NCBI GenBank assembly: GCA_964631275.1
Contig: CAZVWQ010000003.1
Location: 1-64,000, forward strand
Reading direction: 5' to 3'
Source: CAZVWQ01 sp964631275
GTDB taxonomy: Bacteria > Patescibacteriota > JACMRA01
Length of the DNA stretch: 64,000 bases
The first letter of the stretch is position 1; the number at the start of each line of letters is the position of its first letter. The position numbers and the translations under genes are program-made. Below are positions 34,494 to 42,731 of the stretch, piece by piece. The notes beneath the pieces are model-generated. The model searched no databases. It was not told the origin of the DNA and saw nothing but the letters and a program-made list of their open reading frames with translations.

Positions 34494-35039
34494 ATGAGCA
34501 AAGCAATCAAATTATCAACTAAATCGTTTTTGGAAGGTACTAATTCTAGCTTAATTAAAGGTTACAAGAACATTTTTAATTCTCCGAATATTGATAAAAT
34601 ATCTATTAACATAGGTGTAGGCAAGTATGATAGTAAACAAAAAGAAACTATCGCTTCTTATTTGGCTAAATTAACTGGACAGAAGCCAAAAAGGGTTATT
34701 TCTCGTAAATCTGTATCTAACTTTAAACTAAGAAAAGGTGACTTAGTTGGCTTAGTAGTTACCTTACGTAAAGAAAGAGCTTATAATTTTTTACTTAAAT
34801 TAATCTACATAGCCTTGCCTAGAAGTAGAGATTTTAAAGGGTTAAGTAGAAATTTATTTGACAAAAACCAAAAGACCTATAGTATTGGTATAAAGTCAGC
34901 TTCTATTTTTCCTACAGTTGGTTTTGGTGCATCTACTGATTTTGGTATGCAGATCAATATTACCTTTAAAGATTCTAGAAAAGACAACATTAAATTACTT
35001 GAAATGATAAACTTTCCTCTAGCAAAAGTTCAAGCTTAA
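34494..35039 (+). CDS. rplE: 50S ribosomal protein uL5
   Basis: 181 aa with normal L5 landmarks: ISINIGVGK, LTGQKPKRVISRKSVSNFKL, RKGDLVGLVVTLRKERAYNF, LPRSRDFKGLS and GVS-like ASTDFGMQINI. L5 binds 5S rRNA and contacts P-site tRNA. A 28-base gap follows rplX. Confidence 0.97.
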   Translation: MSKAIKLSTKSFLEGTNSSLIKGYKNIFNSPNIDKISINIGVGKYDSKQKETIASYLAKLTGQKPKRVISRKSVSNFKLRKGDLVGLVVTLRKERAYNFLLKLIYIALPRSRDFKGLSRNLFDKNQKTYSIGIKSASIFPTVGFGASTDFGMQINITFKDSRKDNIKLLEMINFPLAKVQA

Positions 35040-35054
35040 TTACACTAAATCATT

Positions 35055-35237
35055 ATGGCCAGTAAAGGATTAATCGTAAAATCACAACGTAAACCAAAGT
35101 ACAAATCCAGAAAAGTACGCAGATGTCCACTATGTGGAAGATCAAAAGGTACTATTAGATATTTTGGTAATGTGTGTAGAATTTGTGTTAGAGAAATTGT
35201 AAGAAAAGGCGATGCTAATGGCTTTACTCAAGTATAA
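35055..35237 (+). CDS. rpsN: 30S ribosomal protein uS14, zinc-binding type
   Basis: 60 aa, the short zinc form (type Z). The four zinc Cys are C24, C27, C41 and C44 (CPLCGR and CRICVRE). Position between rplE and rpsH is canonical. Confidence 0.97.
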   Translation: MASKGLIVKSQRKPKYKSRKVRRCPLCGRSKGTIRYFGNVCRICVREIVRKGDANGFTQV

Positions 35238-35282
35238 GTAATATATTTTAAAAATCTTTATTAATCCCGTAGTAGAAAAAAT

Positions 35283-35678
35283 ATGTCAATGCAAGATACC
35301 CTAAGTGATTTTGTCTCCAGAATCAATAATGCAATCTTAATTAATAAGTCTGAAGTAGTAGTTATTAAAAGTAAACTTACCGAGAGCATAGCTAAATGGA
35401 TGACTAGACATAAGTTTTTTGAAGGTTTTCAAGAGCATAATAAATTCTACCTTAAAATCAAAATTACTCCTAACCAAATTGGTAAGCTGGTTAGAGTTTC
35501 TAAGCCAGGTCAAAGAGTTTATTGTAAGGCTAATAGTTACCCAACAATAGTTAATGGGATTGGATTTAGCATTATTTCGACTTCTCAAGGGATTTTTTCT
35601 AATTATCAACTAGTCAAAGACCAGATGAACCTTGGCGGTGAAGTTCTTTTTCAAATTATAAAAGCTCAAAATGTCTAG
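35283..35678 (+). CDS. rpsH: 30S ribosomal protein uS8
   Basis: 131 aa: DTLSDFVSRINNAI at the start and the C-terminal ISTSQGIFSNYQLVKDQ..GGEVLFQI corresponding to 'T..G.MT...A....GGE.L..V'. VSKPGQRVYCKA is the conserved middle. It overlaps rplF by 8 bases, so translation is probably coupled. Confidence 0.96.
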   Translation: MSMQDTLSDFVSRINNAILINKSEVVVIKSKLTESIAKWMTRHKFFEGFQEHNKFYLKIKITPNQIGKLVRVSKPGQRVYCKANSYPTIVNGIGFSIISTSQGIFSNYQLVKDQMNLGGEVLFQIIKAQNV

Positions 35679-36204
35679 AGTCGGAAAATTACCAGTAATT
35701 ATACCTCAAGGAGTTCAAGTAAATTATGATGAAGTCACTAGGATTTTTGTAGCTAAAGGTAAACTTGGAGAAGATTCTTGTAAGATTCATGAGCTTGTTA
35801 AATTAGATATTAAGCCTGAAGAAATTATAGTTTCAGTTAAAAATCCTGAAAACAAGGTAGAAAGATCTTTATGGGGAACTACTAGATCTATTTTGAATAA
35901 TTTAGTTATTGGAGTTTCTCAAGGTTTTAGTAAACAGTTAGAGCTTAACGGGGTTGGCTACAAGATGGAGTTAAGAGATAAACTTATACTTAACCTCGGT
36001 TTTTCTCATCCAGTAGAAATTTCTGTGCCTGCTGAAATTAATATAAAAGTAGAAAAAAATCTCCTTTCTGGCACCTCTTACAGTAAGCAAGCAATTGGAG
36101 ACTTCTTTACATATATACATGATCTTAGACCATGCGAACCCTACAAACACAAAGGTTTTAAATTCTCTGATAGGTACTATATCAAAAAAGAAATTAAGAA
36201 ATAA
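35671..36204 (+). CDS. rplF: 50S ribosomal protein uL6
   Basis: 177 aa, typical. SRVGKLPVIIPQGVQV is at the start, LWGTTRSILNNLVIGVSQGF and LELNGVGYKMELRDK in the middle. The final domain (IGDFFTYIHDLRPCEPYKHK) matches 'VG..AA.IR..R.PEPYKGKG'. L6 supports the sarcin-ricin loop region. Confidence 0.97.
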   Translation: MSRVGKLPVIIPQGVQVNYDEVTRIFVAKGKLGEDSCKIHELVKLDIKPEEIIVSVKNPENKVERSLWGTTRSILNNLVIGVSQGFSKQLELNGVGYKMELRDKLILNLGFSHPVEISVPAEINIKVEKNLLSGTSYSKQAIGDFFTYIHDLRPCEPYKHKGFKFSDRYYIKKEIKK

Positions 36205-36206
36205 TT

Positions 36207-36530
36207 ATGACTAAAAGTCTAGCAAAAATCAGAAGAACTAAAAAAAAGCTTAACTACGACTATCCTGTGGTAGTAGCTACAAAAACCAATCAGCATATTT
36301 ATGCTCAAGTTTTAGAAGCTAAAACCAAAAAAATAGTCTTCTCTGCTAGTTCTAAAAATATTAAAAAAGGAACTAAAAAAGAAAAATCTCAAATTGTAGG
36401 CAAAAGAATCGGAGATTATTTAAATAGTAAAAAAATTGACAAAATAGTTTTCGATAGAAATGGTAACCTTTACCACGGCAGAATAGCCGAATTAGCTGAA
36501 GGTATTAAAAATAGCAAAATAGAAATATAA
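36207..36530 (+). CDS. rplR: 50S ribosomal protein uL18
   Basis: 107 aa, with YPVVVATKTNQHIYAQVLEA, the SQIVGKRIGDYLNSKKI region and the C-terminal DRNGNLYHGRIAELAEG. L18 binds 5S rRNA. It is 2 bases after rplF. Confidence 0.96.
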   Translation: MTKSLAKIRRTKKKLNYDYPVVVATKTNQHIYAQVLEAKTKKIVFSASSKNIKKGTKKEKSQIVGKRIGDYLNSKKIDKIVFDRNGNLYHGRIAELAEGIKNSKIEI

Positions 36531-36550
36531 TTTATTACTTTTATAATATT

Positions 36551-37249
36551 ATGGAAGAAAATCAAAATCAAAATCAACAAACACCTAAAACCAACGACCA
36601 AGCAGCAAAAACTGAAGTAAAAACTCAAAAAAATTCTAGCTATAGTCAGTCTCGAAATTTTAGTAGGGATAGTAGATCAAGGAGAGGTGATAGAGAAGAT
36701 CGAAGATCTAGAAATAGAGGTGGAGGAGTTAATCTAAAAAAAAGAAAAGGCTTAAAAGGTAGAAATCGTAATTCTAGAAAAAACTCTGCTGATAACGGTC
36801 CAGAGATTCAAAGTAAAGTAATCCAAGTAAGAAGAGTAACTAGGGTAGTTAAAGGAGGTAAAAGAATGAGATTTTCGGCTTTAGTAGTTGTTGGTGATGG
36901 TGAAGGCTCAATAGGTTACGCTATCAAAAAAGGTTTAGATTTTCAGGATTCTGTAAACAAAGCTACGACAAAAGCTAAGCAGACTATGTTTAAAGTCAGT
37001 ATTAATGAAGATGGCAGTGTGCAATTTCCTTCTTTAACAAAGTATAAATCTTCAATTGTATATCTTAAACCAGCTAAAGCTGGTACTGGTCTAATTGCTG
37101 GTGGTTTTGTTAGACCAGTTATAGAATTAGCAGGAATCAAGAATTTATATTCTAAAATTGTTGGTAGTAGAAACAAAATTGCTGGAACCCAGTCTGTAAT
37201 CGAAGCTCTTAAAAAATACAAACTTAATACCAATCTTAATCTTAAATAA
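36551..37249 (+). CDS. rpsE: 30S ribosomal protein uS5 with long Arg/Ser-rich N-terminal extension
   Basis: 232 aa, against about 165 in most bacteria. The S5 body begins near residue 83 (QSKVIQVRRVTRVVKGGKRM) with FSALVVVGDGEGSIGYAIKK and the C-terminal KAGTGLIAGGFVRPVIELAG. Residues 1-80 are very rich in Asn, Gln, Arg and Ser (RDSRSRRGDREDRRSRNRGG) and probably unstructured, suited to RNA contact near the mRNA entry site. Such tails occur in some other lineages. rpmD (L30), which normally follows, is absent; tsf comes next. Confidence 0.95.
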   Translation: MEENQNQNQQTPKTNDQAAKTEVKTQKNSSYSQSRNFSRDSRSRRGDREDRRSRNRGGGVNLKKRKGLKGRNRNSRKNSADNGPEIQSKVIQVRRVTRVVKGGKRMRFSALVVVGDGEGSIGYAIKKGLDFQDSVNKATTKAKQTMFKVSINEDGSVQFPSLTKYKSSIVYLKPAKAGTGLIAGGFVRPVIELAGIKNLYSKIVGSRNKIAGTQSVIEALKKYKLNTNLNLK

Positions 37250-37259
37250 ATAAAAAATT

Positions 37260-37844
37260 ATGTCTGATATTGAATTAATTAAATCAATTAGAGAGAGAAC
37301 TGGTCTGTCCTTAAAAGATATAAAAAACGCTGTAGCTGAGTCTAACTCAAAAAATGAAGAGGAGATAATTGAATCTCTTAGAAAAAAAGGTGTTCTCAAG
37401 CAACAGGCTAGAGAAGGTAGAGCTACTGCAGCAGGCTCTGTGTTTACTTATAATCATGAGAATAGAGTTGGGGTTTTAGTTACTTTGGAGTGTGAAACTG
37501 ATTTTGTAGCTAGGTCAGATGATTTTATTGCTTTTGGCAATGATTTAGCTTTACACATTGCTGCTTACGAACCCAAATTTGTAAAAAAAGAAGATGCTCC
37601 AGAAGGCTATGTAGAAAAAGAAGTAGAAATTATGAAAGAGCAATTAGAAAAAGAAAACAAATCGGCAGACGTAATTGACAAAATTATTCAAGGTAAAAAA
37701 GATAAACTTCTATCTCAGGTTTCTTTACTTTCTCAAAATTTTATTAAAGATGATAAAATAACAGTTGGAGATCGCTTAATTCAAATTGGCCAAATAACTG
37801 GAGAGAATGTACAGATTGGAAACTTTAGAATTCTTAAAGTATAA
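37260..37844 (+). CDS. tsf: Elongation factor Ts
   Basis: 194 aa, the short form. The UBA-like N-terminus is SDIELIKSIRERTGLSLKDI. The conserved CETDFVARSDDF contacts EF-Tu. EF-Ts exchanges GDP on EF-Tu. It usually follows rpsB. Here it sits between rpsE and rplY inside the spc operon. Confidence 0.96.
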   Translation: MSDIELIKSIRERTGLSLKDIKNAVAESNSKNEEEIIESLRKKGVLKQQAREGRATAAGSVFTYNHENRVGVLVTLECETDFVARSDDFIAFGNDLALHIAAYEPKFVKKEDAPEGYVEKEVEIMKEQLEKENKSADVIDKIIQGKKDKLLSQVSLLSQNFIKDDKITVGDRLIQIGQITGENVQIGNFRILKV

Positions 37845-37848
37845 ATAA

Positions 37849-38478
37849 ATGTCAGATTTTTCTTTACAAGCCACCGTTAGAAGCGTAGTTGGCAACCAAG
37901 TTAGAAAGCTAAGGCGAGATGGTAAGTTGCCTGGGGTTATTTATGGTCAAAAAAAAGACTCAACTAATCTAGAAGTAGATACTTTGGAATTTAACAGAAT
38001 CTATAAAAAAGCTGGAAAAACTCACGTAGTCACTCTAAAACTAGACAAAGAAGAGATTCCTTGCTTGATTCACGATGTAGATGAAGATCCAGTAAAAAGT
38101 TTTCTTAGGCATTTTGATTTATTAGCTGTTGATCTAAAAACTAAAATTAAAACTCAAATACCAGTTCATGTAGTAGGACAATCTCCAGCAGCCAAAGAAT
38201 CTGGGGCTATTGTTTCAATTATTCTTCAAGAAATTGAGATTGAAGCCTTTCCAGATAAGATTCCCGAATCTATTGAAGTTGACATTTCTAACTTAACTTC
38301 TTTAGATCAAGTAATTCATGTATCTGATCTCAAGAGTAAAGACTATGATATACTTACAGATGAACATGAAACCCTAATTACTTTAGTAATTGCCAAAGAA
38401 GATTCTCAAGAAGAAGCTTCCGAAGTTGGAACTGAAGAAAATCATGAGGGAACCCCTCCAGAAGCTAAAACCGAATAA
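37849..38478 (+). CDS. rplY: 50S ribosomal protein bL25 (CTC form)
   Basis: 209 aa with the two-domain CTC layout. The N-terminal L25 domain (LRRDGKLPGVIYGQKK, LIHDVDEDPVKSFLRHFDL) binds 5S rRNA. The C-terminal TL5-like beta domain follows (IPVHVVGQSPAAKESGAIVS), and an acidic tail ends the protein. It starts 4 bases after tsf and probably shares its transcript. Confidence 0.95.
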   Translation: MSDFSLQATVRSVVGNQVRKLRRDGKLPGVIYGQKKDSTNLEVDTLEFNRIYKKAGKTHVVTLKLDKEEIPCLIHDVDEDPVKSFLRHFDLLAVDLKTKIKTQIPVHVVGQSPAAKESGAIVSIILQEIEIEAFPDKIPESIEVDISNLTSLDQVIHVSDLKSKDYDILTDEHETLITLVIAKEDSQEEASEVGTEENHEGTPPEAKTE

Positions 38479-38514
38479 ATTTCTAGAAAAATAAAAAGAT
38501 ATAATTAATACCAA

Positions 38515-38925
38515 ATGATTGTTTTAAGTAATTTAAAGAAAACTGTTAAGCCTTCAAAACGAGTGGGTCGTGGTGGTAACCATGTAAAAAATGCAGGTAA
38601 AGGTCATAAAGGACAAGTAAAAAGAGCTGGTAAAACCAGGTTAGGATTTGAAGGAGGTCAGAAGTCTTTGATTAGAAGAACGCCAAAATTTAAAGGTTAT
38701 AATTTTACTGGAAAAATTGATAAGCAAATTGAAGTTCTTAGTTTGACCATGATATCTAGCAATTACAAAGATGGAGATACTATAGACCTTAATTCACTTA
38801 AAGAAAAAAAAATCATCAGTCCTAAAACTAAGCTTGTAAGGCTTATTAATTCAGGCAAGCTAACTATAAAACCTAAATTTGCTGATGGCATCTATTTGAC
38901 TAAAGGGGTTAAAGCCCTCATATAA
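38515..38925 (+). CDS. rplO: 50S ribosomal protein uL15
   Basis: 136 aa: Gly/Arg/Lys-rich N-terminus (KRVGRGGNHVKNAGKGHKGQ, FEGGQKSLIRRTPKFKG) and a C-terminal domain ending in TIKPKFADGIYLTKGVKALI. secY, adk, map, infA, rpmJ, rpsM, rpsK and rpsD, which usually come between rplO and rpoA, are not here. tRNA-Ile and rpoA follow directly. Confidence 0.96.
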   Translation: MIVLSNLKKTVKPSKRVGRGGNHVKNAGKGHKGQVKRAGKTRLGFEGGQKSLIRRTPKFKGYNFTGKIDKQIEVLSLTMISSNYKDGDTIDLNSLKEKKIISPKTKLVRLINSGKLTIKPKFADGIYLTKGVKALI

Positions 38926-38935
38926 AAAATATCAA

Positions 38936-39012
38936 GGGTGTGTAGCTCAGCTGGTTAGAGTGTCTCACTGATAATGAGGAGGTCGCTGGTTCAAGTCCAG
39001 CCACACCCACCA
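38936..39012 (+). tRNA. tRNA-Ile (anticodon GAT)
   Basis: Acceptor GGGTGTG/CACACCC, D arm AGCTCAGCTGGTTAGAG, anticodon loop CTGATAA (GAT, Ile), T arm CTGGTTCAAGTCCAG, and CCA encoded. It lies 10 bases past rplO and 36 bases before rpoA, so it is probably processed from the ribosomal protein transcript. Confidence 0.95.
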
Positions 39013-39047
39013 CTCAACTAAAGAAAAAACTAGAAAATTAAAATAAT

Positions 39048-40028
39048 ATGATAAGTAAATCCATACTCAAATACCCACCAATCAAATCTAGCATAAAAAA
39101 AATTGCAGATAATAATTTTGTCCTTACAGTAGAGCCATTACTTCATGGTTATGGTTATACTTTGGGTAATTCTCTAAGAAGATTGTTACTTTCTTCAGTA
39201 CCTGGTTTTGCTATTACTGAGATTAGAATTAATGACCTAACTCACGAATACCAGCCGATTGACGGAGTAGTTGAGGATGCAATTGATGTGATAATTAATT
39301 TAAAAAAACTAAATTTTAAGATTCTAACAGATGATGATTCGGTAACTATTAATCTGAATAAATCTTCAGCTGGGGAGGTTAGAGGTAAAGATTTTAAAAC
39401 CGAAAAAAAAGCAGAGATTGTTAACCCTGAAGAGTATATCTGTCATTTAAGTAAAGATATTGATTTAGATATTGAAATCAAAGTTGCTAGGGGAGTAGGC
39501 TACTTACCTAACGAAAAGATCAACTTCGCAGGAAATATAGACCCGCACATAATCTTAGTTGACGCTTTGTTTAGTCCTGTAACTAGAGTTGAACTCAACG
39601 TAGAGCAAGTCCGCGTAGGAGATAAAACTGATTATGATAAATTAGAATTAAACTTTACCACCAATAAAACAGTAGAAGCCAAAGAAGTTGTAGAATTTTC
39701 TATTTCTATTCTTAATGATTTGTTTTTACAAATTGGCTCTGCTCTTAAGTTTACTAATGTCTTAACTCAAGACCAAGTAGATCAAGAATTAGCTAGGGAA
39801 CTAAAAGAAGCAGACCTAAAGCTTAAAGAAGCTGAAACAAAAAAAGAAGAGGTAAAAGAAAAAGTTATAGATTTAGATGAAAATATAGTTGCCATTTTAG
39901 AAAAAAACGGTATAACTAGTAATGAAGGATTGAAAAAAATTAAACTCAAACAATTAGATGATTTTGCTGGTCTCGGCAAAACTGAAATTACAGAAATTAA
40001 AAAATATATCAAAAAAATAAAAGCTTAA
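39048..40028 (+). CDS. rpoA: RNA polymerase alpha subunit
   Basis: 326 aa. The dimerisation and assembly domain has HGYGYTLGNSLRRLLLSSVPG, the AGEVRGKDF loop and ARGVGYLPNEK; EFSISILNDLFLQIGSALKF ends it. A charged linker of about 40 residues leads to a C-terminal domain (about 278-326) with helix-hairpin-helix features (LEKNGITSNEGLKKI, FAGLGKTEITEIKKYI). The linker is longer and more charged than usual. Confidence 0.96.
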   Translation: MISKSILKYPPIKSSIKKIADNNFVLTVEPLLHGYGYTLGNSLRRLLLSSVPGFAITEIRINDLTHEYQPIDGVVEDAIDVIINLKKLNFKILTDDDSVTINLNKSSAGEVRGKDFKTEKKAEIVNPEEYICHLSKDIDLDIEIKVARGVGYLPNEKINFAGNIDPHIILVDALFSPVTRVELNVEQVRVGDKTDYDKLELNFTTNKTVEAKEVVEFSISILNDLFLQIGSALKFTNVLTQDQVDQELARELKEADLKLKEAETKKEEVKEKVIDLDENIVAILEKNGITSNEGLKKIKLKQLDDFAGLGKTEITEIKKYIKKIKA

Positions 40029-40029
40029 A

Positions 40030-40467
40030 ATGTCACAAATAGACTGGAGCAAACTAATTAGATTAGATTACTGGTTCGAAGGAGTAGCTGGAAATACTTC
40101 TATTACCCCACCTCTAGAAATTTATAGTTTTCACTATTGGTTTTTTCTTTGGTTTTATAGTATTGTTTTTAGCTTAGGAGTTGTCATTAAGGTAATAATA
40201 AGCTATATGCATATCGAAAATCCAGTTAGGCTAAAGTTAGATTTGCTTGGTAATAATTTTATCTGGGTAGGAATTGTTGGCTCAAGTTGGTTTATATTAA
40301 GGCAAATTCGAATTGGATTTCTTGGAGCTAGGTTTTGGAATTTATTAATTATTATTTGGATAGCTGGATTATCAATCTATTTAATTAGGTATTATATATT
40401 ATATTTTAAGTTTGAATATTTGTATTTCAAAAATAAAACCCTAGTAGATTCACAAAAGTTTGTTTGA
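40030..40467 (+). CDS. Membrane protein of unknown function, next to rpoA
   Basis: 145 aa. The frame starts 1 base after the rpoA stop, so it must be translationally linked. There are three or four membrane helices (about residues 34-58, 75-94, 98-125), with a Trp/Tyr-rich N-terminal part. No family is recognised. It ends with TGA. Confidence 0.7.
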   Translation: MSQIDWSKLIRLDYWFEGVAGNTSITPPLEIYSFHYWFFLWFYSIVFSLGVVIKVIISYMHIENPVRLKLDLLGNNFIWVGIVGSSWFILRQIRIGFLGARFWNLLIIIWIAGLSIYLIRYYILYFKFEYLYFKNKTLVDSQKFV

Positions 40468-40487
40468 AATAAAAGTTTTTAGATAGT

Positions 40488-40613
40488 TATACTCAAAACA
40501 ATTCAGATTGGGACAAATCAGAAACAACCCGTACCTTTTTTTTGGAGTCAGAATTTGAAGACTTCTAGCGATTTATTTCAAAAAAATCCGTTTTTGATTT
40601 GGGGGTGAGTATA
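40488..40613 (+). repeat. Repeat family J (126 bp, TIR-bounded)
   Basis: Left end TATACTCAAAACAATTCAG; right end GATTTGGGGGTGAGTATA. Its ends resemble those of the IS630 remnant (right end AATCTGAATTGAGGTGGGTA near 15280-15297) and a lone end near 51205-51240 (TTTGGGGTGGGTATAATA). Confidence 0.6.
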
Positions 40614-40628
40614 ATAAAAACATATCTA

Positions 40629-40720
40629 CAAGACTTCCGTAAGAATTGAATTTTACTACTAAACGTAGCTTTAGTTAAGTATTTAAATACAAAATATAGT
40701 GGTGTCTGCGGAAGCTTTGT
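40629..40720 (-). repeat. Repeat family E, copy 3, inserted in a transposase gene
   Basis: ACAAGACTTCCGTAAGAATT to GGTGTCTGCGGAAGCTTTGT. It interrupts the transposase frame after codon 66, and the second part of that open frame is only the repeat read through. Confidence 0.85.
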
Positions 40721-40918
40721 TATTAAACATCCTTTTTCTGATAGTACAACATCTTCTTTTTGAGTCTGCCAGATAAGATTGGGTTTAAATTTTTTCTGCT
40801 TTAAAAATCTTTCTACTGTATCTCCACTTGTTTCTAAATACTCTGCTATATAGTCACAGGTATAGAACTTAGGAGAATTTACCAAAAACTGTTGATATTG
40901 TTTTGCTGTAATAGCCAT
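40721..40918 (-). pseudogene. Transposase N-terminal fragment, cut by repeat E
   Basis: Residues 1-66 (AKQYQQFLVNSPKFYTCDYI, AEYLETSGDTVERFLKQKKF, KPNLIWQTQKEDVVLSEKG) match the N-terminal region of a group of IS4/IS701-like transposases that read 'FL...P...T.THLAE...S.D...R.L....L.P..LW......', usually followed by 'G.L..DDTVLDK'. The rest of the transposase is missing. Upstream at 40967-40982 is TTTTTGCGGAAGTTGTG, which looks like the element's own end and has the same CTTCCGCA core as repeat family E. Confidence 0.6.
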
Positions 40919-40980
40919 GAATAAATGTTAAATTTATAGCTATATTTTTATTAAACAATTTTTAGTTTTTGCGGAAGTTG

Positions 40981-41051
40981 TGTTTACAAAACTTTAATTT
41001 CATATAATAAGTATTAATCAACAGTAAAAATAAGTTTTGAGAGATGATTAA
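40981..41051 (+). repeat. Repeat family D, copy 3 (5' truncated)
   Basis: ATTAATCAACAGTAAAAATA followed by AGTTTTGAGAGATGATTA. The left inverted end is missing or diverged. Confidence 0.6.
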
Positions 41052-41106
41052 TAATTTAATACTCCTATCCCAAAACTCAGAAAAATAAGTCACTTTTTGT
41101 TTACTT

Positions 41107-41312
41107 AATCAAAAAAAGTGCTAGCTTTGTGAAAACTCATACCTTTGCTTTATTTAATCAAACTATATTTAATTCAGTTTCAAAATTTATATTTTTTAAG
41201 CTTAAAAAGCCATAAGACGGCTTCAAAATTCAATTATATTTGCTCTAAAGAATTTGCTTATGAAACCCGTAAAACCTTTAATTAAATCATAATTTAGCTA
41301 GCATTTGATATA
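41107..41312 (+). repeat. Repeat family A, copy 6, split by a family C element
   Basis: The left part ends TTTATTTAATCAAAC (to 41163). The right part resumes AAACCTTTAATTAAATCATA at 41272 and ends GCATTTGATATAC. Removing 41166-41271 restores the family sequence CAAACTAAAACCTT exactly. The left end of this copy is diverged. Confidence 0.75.
41164..41271 (+). repeat. Repeat family C, copy 2, nested in family A with TA duplication
   Basis: TATATTTAATTCAGTTTCAA to GCTTATGAAACCCGTA, flanked by TA on both sides (41164-41165 and 41270-41271). The interrupted family A copy has a single TA at this point in all other copies. This is a clean insertion with a 2-bp TA target duplication. Confidence 0.8.
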
Positions 41313-41413
41313 CAGACTTTTTAAATTTATTAACTTATAAGCTGACCTTAGTGATGATAAATAACGAATAGACTATATGTGACAAAAACTTCTATTTTTA
41401 TTTTCAATTAATC

Positions 41414-42730
41414 ATGTTACTTAGATTAGTCAATATTTATCGCACTAGCCCGTTTTTGAAGGATTCTAGTTTTTTGTTTATATTTAATACTTTAGTTAGT
41501 TCAGTTAATTTTATTTTGCAATATATTGTTTTACGCTTTTTTAATAATAATAACGAATTTAGCCTGTGGGTTTCTCTTAGCGGTCTAATAACCGTAGTCT
41601 CTACTCTGGTAGCTGGAGTAAGCATCGAAATTGTTAAGAATTCTTCACAATTGGCAAGCGAGGATGAAACTTTACCTTATGTTTATTTTAATTTCTTAAT
41701 CACCAAAATTCGTCAATTTTGTCAATATACTTTAATAATTTCTCCTTTATTAGCTTGGATTTTAGAATTTGTAATTAATTCTGGGAGTGTATTGTTGGTT
41801 TGGCTAACTTTAGTAAATCTAATTTTAGGAGTTTATCTAACTCAAAATCGAAATTTACTTTTAGGCCTTTTAGATATTTTTAATTATAATCTTAGTAACT
41901 TTTTGATTACAGTCTTAAGATTGATTTTTACAATTGGACTATTAATTTTTAGTACTGGAATTTTTGCTTTACCTCTAGGAGCTTTAATTAGTACTTTTTT
42001 GGGCTATATTCTTGTAGAATTTATGTTAAATCATAAAAAATTAAAATTAGAAAAAAAAATAGACTACCAAAATACTAAAAACTTTAGTCTTAATAAAATC
42101 CTTAAAGAATTTACTCAAACTGGAATCGTACTTTTTGGTGGGGCTTTATTTTTACAACTTTCAGCGATCTCAGCCGGTAGACTTTTACTAGATAAAACTG
42201 ACAAGGACGTTTTTACTTTATTAGTATTTTTTGGGCAAATTATTTATTTTGGGTCGATTTCTTTTTTATCGGGCTTGGTAGCTCATGCCACCCGAAGTAA
42301 AAATCATAAGATTTATTTATTCTCAATTTTTGGTGTTAGCTCTATCGCTATAATTTTTGGCTCAGTGATTTGGCTCCTTGGTAATTTTATTCTGGCTGTT
42401 TTAGGCCAAGCAGAATTTAGCGAAGCTATTCCCCTAATTATTATGTATTCTGTTTTTGTTGGCCTTTACAACATTATTTATGTTTCTTTACAATATTTAG
42501 TAGCTAAAAACCTAAGTTTGATTGGTATGTGGGTTTTTGTTTTTTTAGGAATTTTTATATTGCTTCTAAGTATTTTTTCTTTGGGTTATTTAGATTTTTA
42601 TAGTCTCTTTAACTTGACAAATACTAGTCTAAATCAAAATGTATTTAATTTAGTTACTACCAACATCTTGGTGGCGGCTGTTGGAGCTATGTTTTTTGTA
42701 ATAAAAATTATTAAGAGTAAAGAATTTTAA
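41414..42730 (+). CDS. Polysaccharide flippase-like membrane protein (MOP superfamily)
   Basis: 438 aa with about 12 membrane helices, matching the Wzx/MATE-like layout for lipid-linked glycan export. No short motif is diagnostic; assignment rests on length, the helix pattern, and its place one base ahead of the UDP-glucose dehydrogenase gene. It would move undecaprenyl-linked sugar units across the inner membrane. A second flippase-like gene is at 48690. Confidence 0.7.
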   Translation: MLLRLVNIYRTSPFLKDSSFLFIFNTLVSSVNFILQYIVLRFFNNNNEFSLWVSLSGLITVVSTLVAGVSIEIVKNSSQLASEDETLPYVYFNFLITKIRQFCQYTLIISPLLAWILEFVINSGSVLLVWLTLVNLILGVYLTQNRNLLLGLLDIFNYNLSNFLITVLRLIFTIGLLIFSTGIFALPLGALISTFLGYILVEFMLNHKKLKLEKKIDYQNTKNFSLNKILKEFTQTGIVLFGGALFLQLSAISAGRLLLDKTDKDVFTLLVFFGQIIYFGSISFLSGLVAHATRSKNHKIYLFSIFGVSSIAIIFGSVIWLLGNFILAVLGQAEFSEAIPLIIMYSVFVGLYNIIYVSLQYLVAKNLSLIGMWVFVFLGIFILLLSIFSLGYLDFYSLFNLTNTSLNQNVFNLVTTNILVAAVGAMFFVIKIIKSKEF

Positions 42731-42731
42731 A

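Noticed and set aside
40565..40720. C-terminal half of the 117-aa ORF at 40565-40918
   Set aside because: From codon 67 onward the sequence is simply the family E repeat and flanking DNA translated, so it is not part of a protein family.
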